A stretch of DNA of 64,000 nt from Clostridium algoriphilum (GTDB lineage Bacteria; Bacillota; Clostridia; Clostridiales; Clostridiaceae): positions 1-64,000 of the forward strand of contig NZ_JAIZZK010000010.1 in the NCBI RefSeq assembly GCF_020443705.1. Direction: 5' to 3'. Positions 44,180 to 53,264 of the stretch are shown here, one piece after another; the stretch's first letter is position 1, and each line of letters opens with the position of its first letter. A program made the translations under genes and the position numbers. The notes under the pieces are model-generated. The model was given only the letters and a program-made list of their open reading frames with translations, did not search any database and was not told where the DNA came from.

Positions 44180-45016
44180 ATGGATATTAATTATAAGGTA
44201 TTAAAATCTCTTAGTAGTAATGTTGTTGTTTCTGAAAAGGACAATAATGTTTACATTCTTCTTGGTAAAGGGATAGGGTTTGGTAAAAAAACTGGTGAAC
44301 TTATAACTAAAGCAAGTAATATAGAACAGAAGTTTATTAAAATTGACGATAATGAAAAAGATAACTATGTAGAAATCGTTAAGAATGTAGAAGGTAAAAT
44401 ATTAGCAGTGACTGAAGAAGTTATTTCACTAGCAGAAGATATGCTTGGCGAAAAGTTAACCTCTCGTATACATATTGGTCTGGCTGATCATATTAGTTTT
44501 GCAATGAAAAGAATGGAAGTTGGAATTGATATAATTAATCCGTTCCTAAATGAGATACAGACATTGTATCCTAATGAATATAATATAGCTGAAAAAGCAT
44601 CAAAACTTATAAAAGAAAAACTAAATGTGCTTTTTCCAGAAAGTGAAATCGGTTTTATTACTCTTCATATACATTCTTCTAGAGTTAACGAAGAAGTTTC
44701 TCAAAGTCTTAAATATACTAGAATTGTTAAAGAAGTAATGGAATACATCCAAGAGTTACTTGGAATAAAGACGAATCAAAAATCAATGGAGTATGCTAGG
44801 CTAGTATCTCATTTAAGGTATGCTTTAGACAGAATAGAAAGTGATAAGGTTATGAAAAATGTAATATTGGAATCCGTTAAAACTCAAATGAGCGAAGAAT
44901 TTGAAATTTCTAAAAAAGTATGTAAGTTTATATCAAAAAAACTTTTAAAGGAAGTTTGTGAAGATGAAGTAGGATATATTTCTATGCATATTCATAGATT
45001 AAAGCAATCTAACTAA
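44180..45016 (+). CDS. glcT: Transcription antiterminator GlcT (BglG family)
   Basis: A 278-residue BglG-type regulator. The N-terminal RNA-binding CAT domain (about 1-60, KVLKSLSSNVVVSEKDNNVYILLGKGIGFGKK) is followed by two PTS regulation domains, with conserved His in IHIGLADHISFAMKR and ITLHIHS (PRD1) and in VSHLRYALDR and ISMHIHR (PRD2). PTS phosphorylation of these controls RNA binding. It lies directly upstream of an RAT-controlled PTS operon, and a second RAT precedes ptsG at 8059, so GlcT is the best assignment. A 238-base leader separates it from crr. Confidence 0.93.
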   Translation: MDINYKVLKSLSSNVVVSEKDNNVYILLGKGIGFGKKTGELITKASNIEQKFIKIDDNEKDNYVEIVKNVEGKILAVTEEVISLAEDMLGEKLTSRIHIGLADHISFAMKRMEVGIDIINPFLNEIQTLYPNEYNIAEKASKLIKEKLNVLFPESEIGFITLHIHSSRVNEEVSQSLKYTRIVKEVMEYIQELLGIKTNQKSMEYARLVSHLRYALDRIESDKVMKNVILESVKTQMSEEFEISKKVCKFISKKLLKEVCEDEVGYISMHIHRLKQSN

Positions 45017-45034
45017 AAAAGTTTATAATATTTA

Positions 45035-45113
45035 GGTGTGTTACTGATTAGATCAGGCATGAACCATATAAAATGCTAATATGGCATCTTATTAGTTTAT
45101 GTCTTTTGTTTTT
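45035..45113 (+). promoter_or_regulatory. GlcT antiterminator target (RAT) and terminator upstream of crr
   Basis: GTGTTACTGATTAGATCAGGCATGA (about 45037-45062) is a near-consensus RAT. Its 3' end overlaps a terminator: GGCATGAAC pairs with GTTTATGTC through an inner CCATAT/ATATGG stem, then TTTTGTTTTT (45103-45112). It would let glcT expression continue into crr-ptsHI only when GlcT is active. Confidence 0.88.
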
Positions 45114-45263
45114 AAGAGTATTCAAAATGAATTTATTAACAATGCACAAACTAATGTTTATATAAAAGTTAAAATTCAAGGTTAAAAATGTTAATTAAGA
45201 AATTTTATGTAGCTATTAATTAGTAATTGGTAGTTACCTTACAGAGAGGCGAGGATGATAAAA

Positions 45264-45755
45264 ATGTTTAATTTTTTCAAGAAAAACAAAGAGGAAAAGA
45301 GTATAATAATAAAGTCTCCAGTTGTTGGAAGATGTTTCGACATATCGGAAATACCTGATGAAGTTTTTTCATCTAAAATGTTAGGCAATGGTATAGGATT
45401 TGAGTCTACTGAAGGAGTACTATACGCACCAATTGATGGTGAAATTCTTCAAGTGTTCCCTACAAAACATGCCTTAATATTAAAGAGTAAAGAAGGATTA
45501 GAAATACTACTTCACATAGGTATTGATACAGTAGAGATGAAAGGTGAAGGCTTTGAATCTTTTACTGAAAAGGGACAGCAAGTTAAAGCTGGAGATAAAT
45601 TATTAACTTTTGACAATAAGTTAATAAAAGCTAAAGCTAAAACTAACTTAAGTGTATTAGTTGTTACAGATAATGAAATAATAGAATCTGTTGAATTTAA
45701 TTTAGGAAATGTAGAAAAAAATAACGATGTAATAATAATTAAACTAAAGAAATAG
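45264..45755 (+). CDS. crr: PTS glucose-type EIIA component
   Basis: About 163 residues, a free-standing EIIA of the glucose family. The active-site His is in EILLHIGIDTVEMKG (His84) and the second, supporting His in FPTKHALILK (His69). It takes phosphate from HPr and passes it to EIIB Cys of PtsG. The ATG at 45264 is spaced correctly from GAGAGGCGAGG; the ATG three codons earlier touches it. First gene after the RAT, followed by ptsH after 13 bases. Confidence 0.93.
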   Translation: MFNFFKKNKEEKSIIIKSPVVGRCFDISEIPDEVFSSKMLGNGIGFESTEGVLYAPIDGEILQVFPTKHALILKSKEGLEILLHIGIDTVEMKGEGFESFTEKGQQVKAGDKLLTFDNKLIKAKAKTNLSVLVVTDNEIIESVEFNLGNVEKNNDVIIIKLKK

Positions 45756-45768
45756 GGGTGTTAGTATT

Positions 45769-46032
45769 ATGATGGAAAAAAAAGCAATAGTTAAAAGTGA
45801 AAGTGGAATACATGCAAGGCCAGCATTAGCAGTAGTTAAAGAGGCTTCTAAGTTTAAATCAGAAGTTCTTATTGTAAAAGATGGCAATGAGTATAATGCA
45901 AAAAGTATAGTAGCCATAATGTGTATGGCAGCCGTTAAAAATGATGAATTAATAATAAAAGCTACTGGTGCTGATGAAGAAGCAGCTACAGTTGCTATGG
46001 TTAAAATTATTGAACAAGGACTTTTAAAATAG
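45769..46032 (+). CDS. ptsH: PTS phosphocarrier protein HPr
   Basis: An 87-residue protein with catalytic H15 in ESGIHARPAL and regulatory S46 in NAKSIVAIM, the site of HPr kinase in Gram-positive bacteria. It carries phosphate from EI to EIIA. The codons start ATG ATG; the second may be the true start. Linkage crr-ptsH-ptsI is typical. Confidence 0.96.
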   Translation: MMEKKAIVKSESGIHARPALAVVKEASKFKSEVLIVKDGNEYNAKSIVAIMCMAAVKNDELIIKATGADEEAATVAMVKIIEQGLLK

Positions 46033-46043
46033 GAGGAATGTAT

Positions 46044-47753
46044 ATGTTAAAAGCAATTGGTGCATCACTTGGAATAGCGATAGGTAGGGCATTAGTTATT
46101 AGGGAAGAAGCCGTAGAAATAAATGAGAGCAAGGTTAAGGATTCAAAGATTGAATTAGATAGGTTTAATAATGCATTGCAAGAATCAATTACTCAGCTTC
46201 AAAAAGTAGTTGAAGGTGTAAAAGAAAAACTTGGAGATGAAAAGGCAGAGATATTCGAAGCACATTTATGTATGCTCGAGGATCCTGAATTTATAGGTTC
46301 TATTCAAAAGAAAATTGAAAACGATAAATTCAACGCTGAATATGCACTACAAACCGTAGCACAGGAGACAGCAGCTATATTCGAACAAATGGAAAATGAA
46401 TATATGACTGAGAGAGCAGCTGATATCAGAGATGTAAGCAAAAGAGTGTTAAATGTACTAATGGGAATAAAAGTAGCTTCAATTGCAGATATTCAAGAAG
46501 AATGTATAATAGTTGCAAAGGACCTTACTCCATCAGACACAGCACAAATTGATAAAGCTAAAGTTTTAGCTTTTGTAACTGAAATAGGAGGTAAAACTGC
46601 TCATACCTCAATTATTGCACGTTCTTTAGAGTTGCCTGCAGTTGTAGGGGCAGGTAAGGGTATACGTGAAATTAAAGACGGAGACTTAATTGTTGTTGAT
46701 GGAGAAGAAGGTATAGTTATCATTAATCCAGACAAAGCGACTTTAAAAGATTATGAAAAACGCCGAGAAGACTTCATCGAAGCTAAACATCAGCTACTTA
46801 AATATGCAACTATGAAATCTACTACGGTGGATGGCAAGTCAGTAGAACTCGCTGCAAATATAGGATCGGCCGAAGACTTAGAATCTGTTTTAAAAAATGG
46901 AGCAGAAGCTATAGGATTATTTAGAACAGAGTTTTTATATATGTCAAAGGATGCACTTCCAACAGAGGAAGAACAGTATAACGAGTACAAGTCAGTTGTA
47001 GAAAAGATGGATGGAAAACCTGTTATTATAAGAACCTTAGATATTGGTGGAGATAAGAAACTAAATTATTTACCAATGGACGAGGAAATGAATCCATTTT
47101 TAGGCTATAGGGCTATAAGACTTTGTCTTGATAGAACAGACATATTTATAACTCAATTAAGGGCTTTAGTAAGAGCATCTGCACATGGAAAGCTTAAAAT
47201 CATGTTTCCTATGATATGTAATATTCAAGAATTAAGAACGGCTAAAAAAATACTCGAGCAGTGTAAAACTGAATTAAAATCTGAAGGAGTAGTATTTGAT
47301 GAAAAACTAGAAGTAGGTATAATGATAGAAATACCATCTGCTGCAATAATATCAGATATATTAGCAAAAGAGGTAGACTTCTTCAGCATTGGTACTAATG
47401 ATTTAATCCAATATACTACAGCAGTAGATAGAATGAATGAGAAAATATCATATTTATATGATTTTTATCACCCAGCTGTTTTAAGACTAATTAAAACTGT
47501 TATAGATAATGGACACAAGGCTGGAATAACAGTAAATATGTGTGGTGAAATGGCAGGAGATACAAATCTTATTCCTGTACTACTTGGATTTGGACTGGAT
47601 GAATTCAGCATGAGTGCTTCTTCAATATTAAGAGCACGTAAAACTATTACAAATTCGAGCTTTGAAGAGTGCAAAAAACTGTCAGTACCTGTATTATCAT
47701 TTGGAGATGCAGATGAAATAAAGGGATATATAAAAACTAGTTTTAAGGCATAA
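46044..47753 (+). CDS. ptsI: PTS enzyme I
   Basis: About 569 residues. Enzyme I takes phosphate from PEP through the His in GGKTAHTSIIARSL (residue 187 from this start) and gives it to HPr. The C-terminal PEP-binding barrel shows LFRTEFLYM, RTLDIGGDKKLNYLP and the Cys-containing NMCGEMAGD motif. AGGAGG is one base before an ATG at 46038 and seven before that at 46044, so the latter is chosen. Last gene of the GlcT-controlled unit. Confidence 0.96.
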   Translation: MLKAIGASLGIAIGRALVIREEAVEINESKVKDSKIELDRFNNALQESITQLQKVVEGVKEKLGDEKAEIFEAHLCMLEDPEFIGSIQKKIENDKFNAEYALQTVAQETAAIFEQMENEYMTERAADIRDVSKRVLNVLMGIKVASIADIQEECIIVAKDLTPSDTAQIDKAKVLAFVTEIGGKTAHTSIIARSLELPAVVGAGKGIREIKDGDLIVVDGEEGIVIINPDKATLKDYEKRREDFIEAKHQLLKYATMKSTTVDGKSVELAANIGSAEDLESVLKNGAEAIGLFRTEFLYMSKDALPTEEEQYNEYKSVVEKMDGKPVIIRTLDIGGDKKLNYLPMDEEMNPFLGYRAIRLCLDRTDIFITQLRALVRASAHGKLKIMFPMICNIQELRTAKKILEQCKTELKSEGVVFDEKLEVGIMIEIPSAAIISDILAKEVDFFSIGTNDLIQYTTAVDRMNEKISYLYDFYHPAVLRLIKTVIDNGHKAGITVNMCGEMAGDTNLIPVLLGFGLDEFSMSASSILRARKTITNSSFEECKKLSVPVLSFGDADEIKGYIKTSFKA

Positions 47754-47812
47754 TACTCATGTAAATGGATAATGCTTATGCTAACTTATACGGTACATTA
47801 AAAATGTTTTTC

Positions 47813-47852
47813 AAAGCAATCTATTCTTTAATTAAGGATAGGTTGCTTTTTT
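47813..47852 (+). terminator. Terminator of the PTS operon
   Basis: AAAGCAATCTATTC pairs with GGATAGGTTGCTTT around TTTAATTAA, followed by TTTT. Confidence 0.85.
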
Positions 47853-47970
47853 GCAGTGAAATTATATATAATATATTTATGTGTAAAATATTAGTTATAA
47901 TTGGCTCAATATAGGCAAAATACTGTCGTAAGATTTTATTGAATTATTTTTATATAAAGGATGAGATTAG

Positions 47971-49176
47971 ATGGTTAAAAATAAAGAAAAACTTATATTT
48001 CATATAGATGTTAACTCAGCATTTCTTTCTTGGACTGCTACTGATAAACTTCTGCAAGGCTCAGATATTGATTTAAGGAATATAGCAGCTGTAATAGGTG
48101 GGGATGAAGAGTCACGAAGAGGAGTAGTTCTTGCGAAATCTATGATAGCTAAGAAAAGTGGAATAATAACAGGAGAGAGTTTATTTAGTGCTAGAAAAAA
48201 ATGTAGCAATCTTGTAGTAGTATCACCAGATTTTAGATTATACCAAAGATGTAGCAGTGATATGAGAAAAATTTTTGGAGACTATACACCTTATGTGGAG
48301 AATTTCTCAATAGATGAGTCTTTTTTAGATGTTACAAGTTATAACACTTCAAAAGAAGCCGCATTAAAGTTAGCCTATGATATTAGTGGCAGGATAAAGA
48401 AAGAATTAGGTTTTACAGTAAATATAGGCATGTCAGATGTTAAACTTTTATCTAAGATGGCATCCGATTTTGAGAAACCTGATAAAGTGCATACGCTTTA
48501 TAAAAATGAAATTAAGAAGAAGTTGTGGCATCTACCAGTTGGAGAACTTTTCATGGTTGGAAGAAGAACTGTTCCAAGGCTTAATAATTTAAATGTATTT
48601 ACCATAGGGGATTTAGCTCAGTACGATGTTAAGTTTTTAGAATACCACTTTAAAAGCAGTGGGCATATGATGTGGGAATATGCGAATGGTATAGACAATT
48701 CAAGGGTAAGATTTCATAAACGTGAACTAAAAGGGATAAATAATTCAATTACTCTATCTGAAGATATAAAAAATAAAAATGAAGCGTACAAAGTATTAAT
48801 AGAGTTGGTAGAGCACACATCTACTAGACTAAGGAATATAAAGAAGTGTTGCTACTCTATATCAATAACTATAAGAAATCAGGAATTTATTGATTACTCT
48901 AAAAGTATAACTTTAAAAAGTGCAACAGATTTAACGCAGGAAATAGTAAAGACAGTAAAAAAACTATTTGATGAATTATGGAAGGGAGAGCCAATAAGAT
49001 TATTGGGTGTTTCTCTTAATAATTTATGTGAGAGTAATTTTAAACAAATATCCATATTTGATGTTGATAATTTATACGTTGAAAAGAAAAGAGCTATAGA
49101 CAAAACTATAGATGATTTGAGGCTCAAGTATGGCAAAACTATAGTTATAAAATCTGTATTACTAAAAGATAAATAG
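47971..49176 (+). CDS. dinB: Y-family DNA polymerase (DinB/Pol IV)
   Basis: A 401-residue translesion polymerase. Palm motifs are FHIDVNSAFLSW (first Asp) and NFSIDESFLDVT (Asp-Glu pair), with the little finger from about residue 240. A likely sliding-clamp motif, QISIFD, lies near residue 366. Family members copy past lesions at low fidelity. No LexA-type operator was seen in the 220 bases upstream, so SOS control is not evident. Confidence 0.92.
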   Translation: MVKNKEKLIFHIDVNSAFLSWTATDKLLQGSDIDLRNIAAVIGGDEESRRGVVLAKSMIAKKSGIITGESLFSARKKCSNLVVVSPDFRLYQRCSSDMRKIFGDYTPYVENFSIDESFLDVTSYNTSKEAALKLAYDISGRIKKELGFTVNIGMSDVKLLSKMASDFEKPDKVHTLYKNEIKKKLWHLPVGELFMVGRRTVPRLNNLNVFTIGDLAQYDVKFLEYHFKSSGHMMWEYANGIDNSRVRFHKRELKGINNSITLSEDIKNKNEAYKVLIELVEHTSTRLRNIKKCCYSISITIRNQEFIDYSKSITLKSATDLTQEIVKTVKKLFDELWKGEPIRLLGVSLNNLCESNFKQISIFDVDNLYVEKKRAIDKTIDDLRLKYGKTIVIKSVLLKDK

Positions 49177-49293
49177 TGTACTTAACTGGCAGGATTAAAA
49201 TTTATGATAAGTAGTTGTTCTAAATTATTTTAAATTAGTATAAGATAGGTAAGAAGTATAATTTAAGATACTTTATTGGAGGTATATGTAAAT

Positions 49294-50157
49294 ATGGATA
49301 ATAGAGCACTAATACCTTTATATACTAATGGAGATATGATAAACAATTTATATACAGTTGTAATTGAGGAATTTGCCGAAATAAAAAGCGAAAGTACTAG
49401 AAAGCTATTGACCGTTAGTGCAATTACACCCTTATATGAGGCCACTTGTGGTAAAATAATGCAAGGTGACTTAAATGTTCAACTTCTAAATGAATTCACT
49501 TCACAGAAAATTGAAGAAAGGGTTTCAATCGTAATAACAATTTTGTCAAGATTAAAAAACATGCTAAATGAGCAAAGCATGCTAAAAGTCATAACAAATG
49601 AGAACGATGTAGCAAATATAAAGGAATTTGATTTTGTTCAGTTTACTGGAGAATTGTATAAAAATCCAGTTTTAGAGTATATAGAAGATATAATTAGAGT
49701 CATGGAAATGCAATTAGCATTTTCACCGGAGCCCTTAGAAAACGGCGATGAAACTCAAGAACATAAAGTTAAAAGGCAAGTTTTAAAAGTTTTAAAAGAC
49801 GGTATGGAATGCTGCAGAGCGGAGAAATGTATCAAGTTTATTAGTGGTACTATAGCAAATAGCAATACAAAAGTTATAGTGCCATTAGAGATAAAACATA
49901 TGGCAGATAATTTAGACTATGTTGAAGGTGCTAGGATTACTGTTCTTGGTAAAGTGACAAGAGTCCCAAATGGAAATCAAATTACTAACAATAATATGCT
50001 CAGTGGAACCTACTTTGATTATTTGAATGAGGAGTATTTTAAAGAATTTAAAAATAGATTTCTAAAGGACACAGCCCTAATTAGAGATTATGATTCAAAT
50101 AATCTAGTAATTGATGGACCTGTAATTGAAATTATACCTATAGCAATGTACATTTAA
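49294..50157 (+). CDS. DUF6414-like protein, unknown function
   Basis: About 287 residues, soluble. It opens with DNRALIPLYTNGDMINNLYTVVIEEFAEI, then a helical middle, then a beta-rich half around CIKFISGTIANS... VPLEIKHMADNLDYVEGARITVLGKVTRV. The order of a short 'residue-in-loop' start and C-terminal beta region recalls DUF6414, but I cannot confirm it. The TTG at 49276 lies over the GGAGG site, so the ATG at 49294 is chosen, though its spacing of 11 is long. No partner gene is evident. Confidence 0.6.
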   Translation: MDNRALIPLYTNGDMINNLYTVVIEEFAEIKSESTRKLLTVSAITPLYEATCGKIMQGDLNVQLLNEFTSQKIEERVSIVITILSRLKNMLNEQSMLKVITNENDVANIKEFDFVQFTGELYKNPVLEYIEDIIRVMEMQLAFSPEPLENGDETQEHKVKRQVLKVLKDGMECCRAEKCIKFISGTIANSNTKVIVPLEIKHMADNLDYVEGARITVLGKVTRVPNGNQITNNNMLSGTYFDYLNEEYFKEFKNRFLKDTALIRDYDSNNLVIDGPVIEIIPIAMYI

Positions 50158-50225
50158 TCTATGGCCTTTCAATAAACAGCTAAGAATAATTGTAATAATA
50201 AACAAAATGCAATATTGGAGGATAT

Positions 50226-51560
50226 ATGTTTATACCAAATGATGTAAAAACAATATTAAATACTTTAAAAAACAATGGATATGAATCTTATATAGTTGGC
50301 GGGAGTATACGTGATTTTGAAATTGGATTATCTTTGCCTAAAGATTATGATATAACCACTAATGCATTACCAGAAGAAATAATTTCACTCTTTAAAAAAA
50401 CGGTGCCTACAGGCATAAAGCACGGAACTGTTACTGTTATAATAAATGGAGATGGATATGAAGTTACAACCTACAGAATAGATGGTGAATATCTAGACAA
50501 TAGAAGACCGGAGCATGTAACTTTTGTTTCGAGTTTAAAAGAAGACTTGGCAAGACGAGATTTTACTATAAATGCTTTAGCTTTTAATGAGGATGATGGT
50601 CTTGTAGATTATTTTGGTGGTGTAAAAGATTTAGAAAATAAAATAATTAGAGCCGTGGGTGAGCCTAACAAAAGGTTTAAAGAAGATGCTCTAAGAATGC
50701 TTAGGGCTATTCGTTTTTCAGCTAGGCTTAATTTCAATATAGAAGAAAAAACGCTGAAAGCTATAAAAGCTAATTGTAAACTTATATCAAATGTAAGTAA
50801 TGAAAGAATTAGAGATGAATTATGTAAGATGCTAGTATCCCATAATACTACAAGTGCCTTAGATTTACTTAAAGATACTAAACTATTAGAGTATATATTA
50901 CCGGAACTTCAAATAGCAGTAGGATTTAACCAACAAAATCCACATCATGATAAAGATATATTTAAACATATTCTAGCAGTTGTTGAAAAATGCCCACCAG
51001 AGCTTAATTTGAGAGTAGCAGGGTTATTACATGATATAGCTAAACCGGAATGTTTTACTATTGACACGCAAGGAATAGGACATTTTTATGGGCATGATAA
51101 AAAGGGAGTTGTACTATCCGAGAAAATATTAAGAAGGCTTAAATTTGATAATAAAAGTATTAGAGACATTAAAATTTTAGTGAAAGAGCATATGAATGTA
51201 CTTACAAAACCAACAGATGCTTCTGTAAAACGCCTTATTAATAGAGTTGGTGCTGATTTAATTTTTGACCTTTTTGCATTGCAAAGAGCAGATGCTTTAG
51301 GTTCACGTTTTAACGAGAGTCGCATAAGCGAGATTGATAGAGTAGAAGAAAAGACAATACAAATTATAGCATCTAAAGTTCCTTTATCTGTAAAAGACCT
51401 TGCAGTAAACGGTAAAGATTTAATAAAACAATTTTCTATGAAACCAGGGGAAGAAATAGGTGATATGCTTAAATTTCTTTTAGTAAAAGTATTAGAAGAT
51501 CCAAAACTTAACATCAAAGAAGAACTTTTAGCCATTATTTATGAAAAATATATAAAATAA
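50226..51560 (+). CDS. cca: CCA tRNA nucleotidyltransferase with HD domain
   Basis: A 444-residue class II nucleotidyltransferase that adds or repairs the CCA end of tRNA. Marks are YIVGGSIRDFEIGLSLPKDYDITT (GxVRD and DxD-type), RRDFTINALAF and the EDALRMLRAIRFSARL neck. An HD phosphohydrolase domain is fused at the C-terminal half (HDKDIFKHILAVVEK, LLHDIAKPECFT). A poly(A) polymerase role cannot be excluded from sequence alone. TGGAGG lies before the ATG. Confidence 0.93.
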   Translation: MFIPNDVKTILNTLKNNGYESYIVGGSIRDFEIGLSLPKDYDITTNALPEEIISLFKKTVPTGIKHGTVTVIINGDGYEVTTYRIDGEYLDNRRPEHVTFVSSLKEDLARRDFTINALAFNEDDGLVDYFGGVKDLENKIIRAVGEPNKRFKEDALRMLRAIRFSARLNFNIEEKTLKAIKANCKLISNVSNERIRDELCKMLVSHNTTSALDLLKDTKLLEYILPELQIAVGFNQQNPHHDKDIFKHILAVVEKCPPELNLRVAGLLHDIAKPECFTIDTQGIGHFYGHDKKGVVLSEKILRRLKFDNKSIRDIKILVKEHMNVLTKPTDASVKRLINRVGADLIFDLFALQRADALGSRFNESRISEIDRVEEKTIQIIASKVPLSVKDLAVNGKDLIKQFSMKPGEEIGDMLKFLLVKVLEDPKLNIKEELLAIIYEKYIK

Positions 51561-51580
51561 TTAATCGATTAGTTCCTATG

Positions 51581-51612
51581 TTCCCTCAGACTTAAAGTCT
51601 GGGGGGATTTTT
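51581..51612 (+). terminator. Terminator of cca
   Basis: CCCTCAGACTT pairs with AAGTCTGGGGG (51583-51606), followed by ATTTTTG. Confidence 0.85.
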
Positions 51613-51692
51613 GTGCTATGTTATTATAAGAATTTAGTATAAAACATTTACTTAGGTAAAAGATAATAAGGTACGTTAAACAAATAAGAGGC

Positions 51693-51801
51693 AAGTATGT
51701 GAAATCATTTTAATCAGAGCGAGGATGCAGATTTTGAATTTAGAAATAACTATACACAAAATCTGATGGCTGCGTATGAGACAAAACAAAGTAGCATACT
51801 T
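51693..51801 (+). other. Nested inverted-repeat element upstream of the first DUF1292 gene
   Basis: Outer arms AAGTATG (51693-51699) and CATACTT (51795-51801) enclose inner arms CAGATTTTG (51728-51736) and CAAAATCTG (51757-51765). It ends about 48 bases before the DUF1292 gene. It could be a structured leader RNA or a decayed mobile element; no known riboswitch class matched. Confidence 0.5.
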
Positions 51802-51848
51802 ATTTCGTATTTATTTGGAAGTGCTTAAGTGAGAGGAGATATGTATAT

Positions 51849-52079
51849 ATGGAAACAAATCAGATAATTACTGTACTAAACGAAAATGGTCAGAAAGTAG
51901 ATTTAGAATTAATTGAGGCCATTAAGTTGGATGGAAATCAATATGTTATAGTAGGTCCAAAAGATTCAGATGAGGCATATGCTTACAAATCAGTTGTAGT
52001 TAATGGTGAAACAGAATACTTATCAATTGGTCAGGGAGAAGAGTTTAAAAAAGTGTTAAAGAAGTTTAGCGAGAATTAA
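51849..52079 (+). CDS. DUF1292 domain protein, copy 1
   Basis: A 76-residue acidic protein of the DUF1292 (YrzB-like) family: IITVLNENGQKVDLELIEAIKLDGNQYVIVGPKD. It has two or three beta strands and no catalytic motif. It is clearly related to the 80-residue copy at 55314. The family is common in Firmicutes; its function is unknown. GAGAGGAG precedes the ATG. It is followed by a small gene at 52147. Confidence 0.85.
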   Translation: METNQIITVLNENGQKVDLELIEAIKLDGNQYVIVGPKDSDEAYAYKSVVVNGETEYLSIGQGEEFKKVLKKFSEN

Positions 52080-52146
52080 TACTGCGGAGCCACAGAAAAT
52101 ATTTTAGTAAGTATATTTATATAATAAGTAATTAGGAGGTTTTTAT

Positions 52147-52323
52147 ATGATGGATCGGGAGCAAGCTAGTAAGGAAAATAGGCGCGATTATATTAAGAAA
52201 GGCAATAGAACACAAAATGGAGTATCTAAAAATCAAATTATTCAAACTATTGAGGAAAGTGCATATAATGACAGTGTTCTTAAAACTAATAAAAGCGAGT
52301 ATTATGGAACTAAGTCCGAATAA
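52147..52323 (+). CDS. Small hydrophilic protein, 58 residues, unknown function
   Basis: A 58-codon gene (MMDREQASKENRRDYIKKGNRTQ... ending GTKSE) with AGGAGG seven bases before the ATG and a terminator after it. The protein is strongly hydrophilic, rich in Lys, Asn, Ser and Glu, and without Cys or membrane segments. It could be a sporulation or stress peptide by its composition, but nothing identifies it. Confidence 0.65.
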   Translation: MMDREQASKENRRDYIKKGNRTQNGVSKNQIIQTIEESAYNDSVLKTNKSEYYGTKSE

Positions 52324-52349
52324 CTACTAAAACGTAACTTAACAAAAGG

Positions 52350-52414
52350 GGCAAGTGGTTGTTACCTAAACTATGTTAGTATATAGTTTAGGTAAGTATA
52401 GCTTGCTCTTTTTG
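52350..52414 (+). terminator. Terminator after the 58-residue gene
   Basis: The core TACCTAAACTAT pairs with ATAGTTTAGGTA; outer GCAAG pairs with CTTGC near the end. TCTTTTTG follows. Confidence 0.82.
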
Positions 52415-52477
52415 TCATAATAAAAAAGTGAGGTAAATATAAAAACAATAAATTAATAAAAAGAAAGGAATCAATAT

Positions 52478-53107
52478 ATGGAGAAAATTTTTGAAGAAAT
52501 TGAAAGACATCTAATGGAAGACGAGAGTCCATCTGTTTATTTTAATGAAATGATAAATAAACAAGGGATATTTACAAATTATCCATTTACATTATTAAGC
52601 TGCTTAGTAGACACCCCGCAATCTCCACAGTATCATCCAGAAGGAAATGTATGGAAACACACAATGTTAGTTGTAGATAATGCAGCAAAAGTAAAAAAAC
52701 TAAGTCAAAATGCGAGAGCATTTATGTGGGGCGCATTATTACATGATTTAGGGAAAACACCTACTACAAAAATTAAAAAAGGGAAAATAACATCTTATGA
52801 TCATGACAAGGTTGGTGCAGAACTTAGTAGAAAATTCCTTGAAGCAATTACAGATGATAAGGAATTAATTAACCAGGTTATAGCTTTGGTTAGGTGGCAT
52901 ATGCAACCTCTCTTTGTGATAAAAAACTTACCTTTTGGAGATATGAAAAGAATGGTAGCTGAAATATATTTTAAAGAAATTGCTTTATTATCTCAGTGTG
53001 ATAGACTTGGAAGAGGTGGAATCAGTGAGAGTAAAATTAAAGAGGAGAAGGAAAGTATTAAACATTTTATTCGCACGTGTGAGAAGTACTTGTCAATCTC
53101 TAAATAA
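52478..53107 (+). CDS. HD-domain hydrolase, stand-alone relative of the CCA-enzyme HD domain
   Basis: A 209-residue metal-dependent phosphohydrolase domain. HD motifs are GNVWKHTMLVVDNAA, WGALLHDLGKTPTTKI and YDHDKVGAELSRKFL, with RWHMQPL further on. These are close to the HD part of cca two kilobases upstream (LLHDIAKPECFT, YGHDKKGVVLSEKIL, KEHMNVL). Substrates of such solo HD proteins are often nucleotides or cyclic phosphates on RNA ends; none can be assigned here. The ribosome site is AAAGGAATC. Confidence 0.82.
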   Translation: MEKIFEEIERHLMEDESPSVYFNEMINKQGIFTNYPFTLLSCLVDTPQSPQYHPEGNVWKHTMLVVDNAAKVKKLSQNARAFMWGALLHDLGKTPTTKIKKGKITSYDHDKVGAELSRKFLEAITDDKELINQVIALVRWHMQPLFVIKNLPFGDMKRMVAEIYFKEIALLSQCDRLGRGGISESKIKEEKESIKHFIRTCEKYLSISK

Positions 53108-53264
53108 TTTACATACACTTTAATGTGAAATTTAAGCTAGATTAATAACAATAGTATAAAAGGTTTTATTTTTATAGGAAAACCTATGGTATACTGATAA
53201 TGTATATAACTAAAAATATTCATCGAATATATTCATCAAATTTATAAAATTGGAGATGATTACA

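Noticed and set aside
51086-51535. Minus-strand open frame of 149 codons inside cca
   Set aside because: Shadow of the cca HD region; low-complexity Ser/Leu-rich translation.
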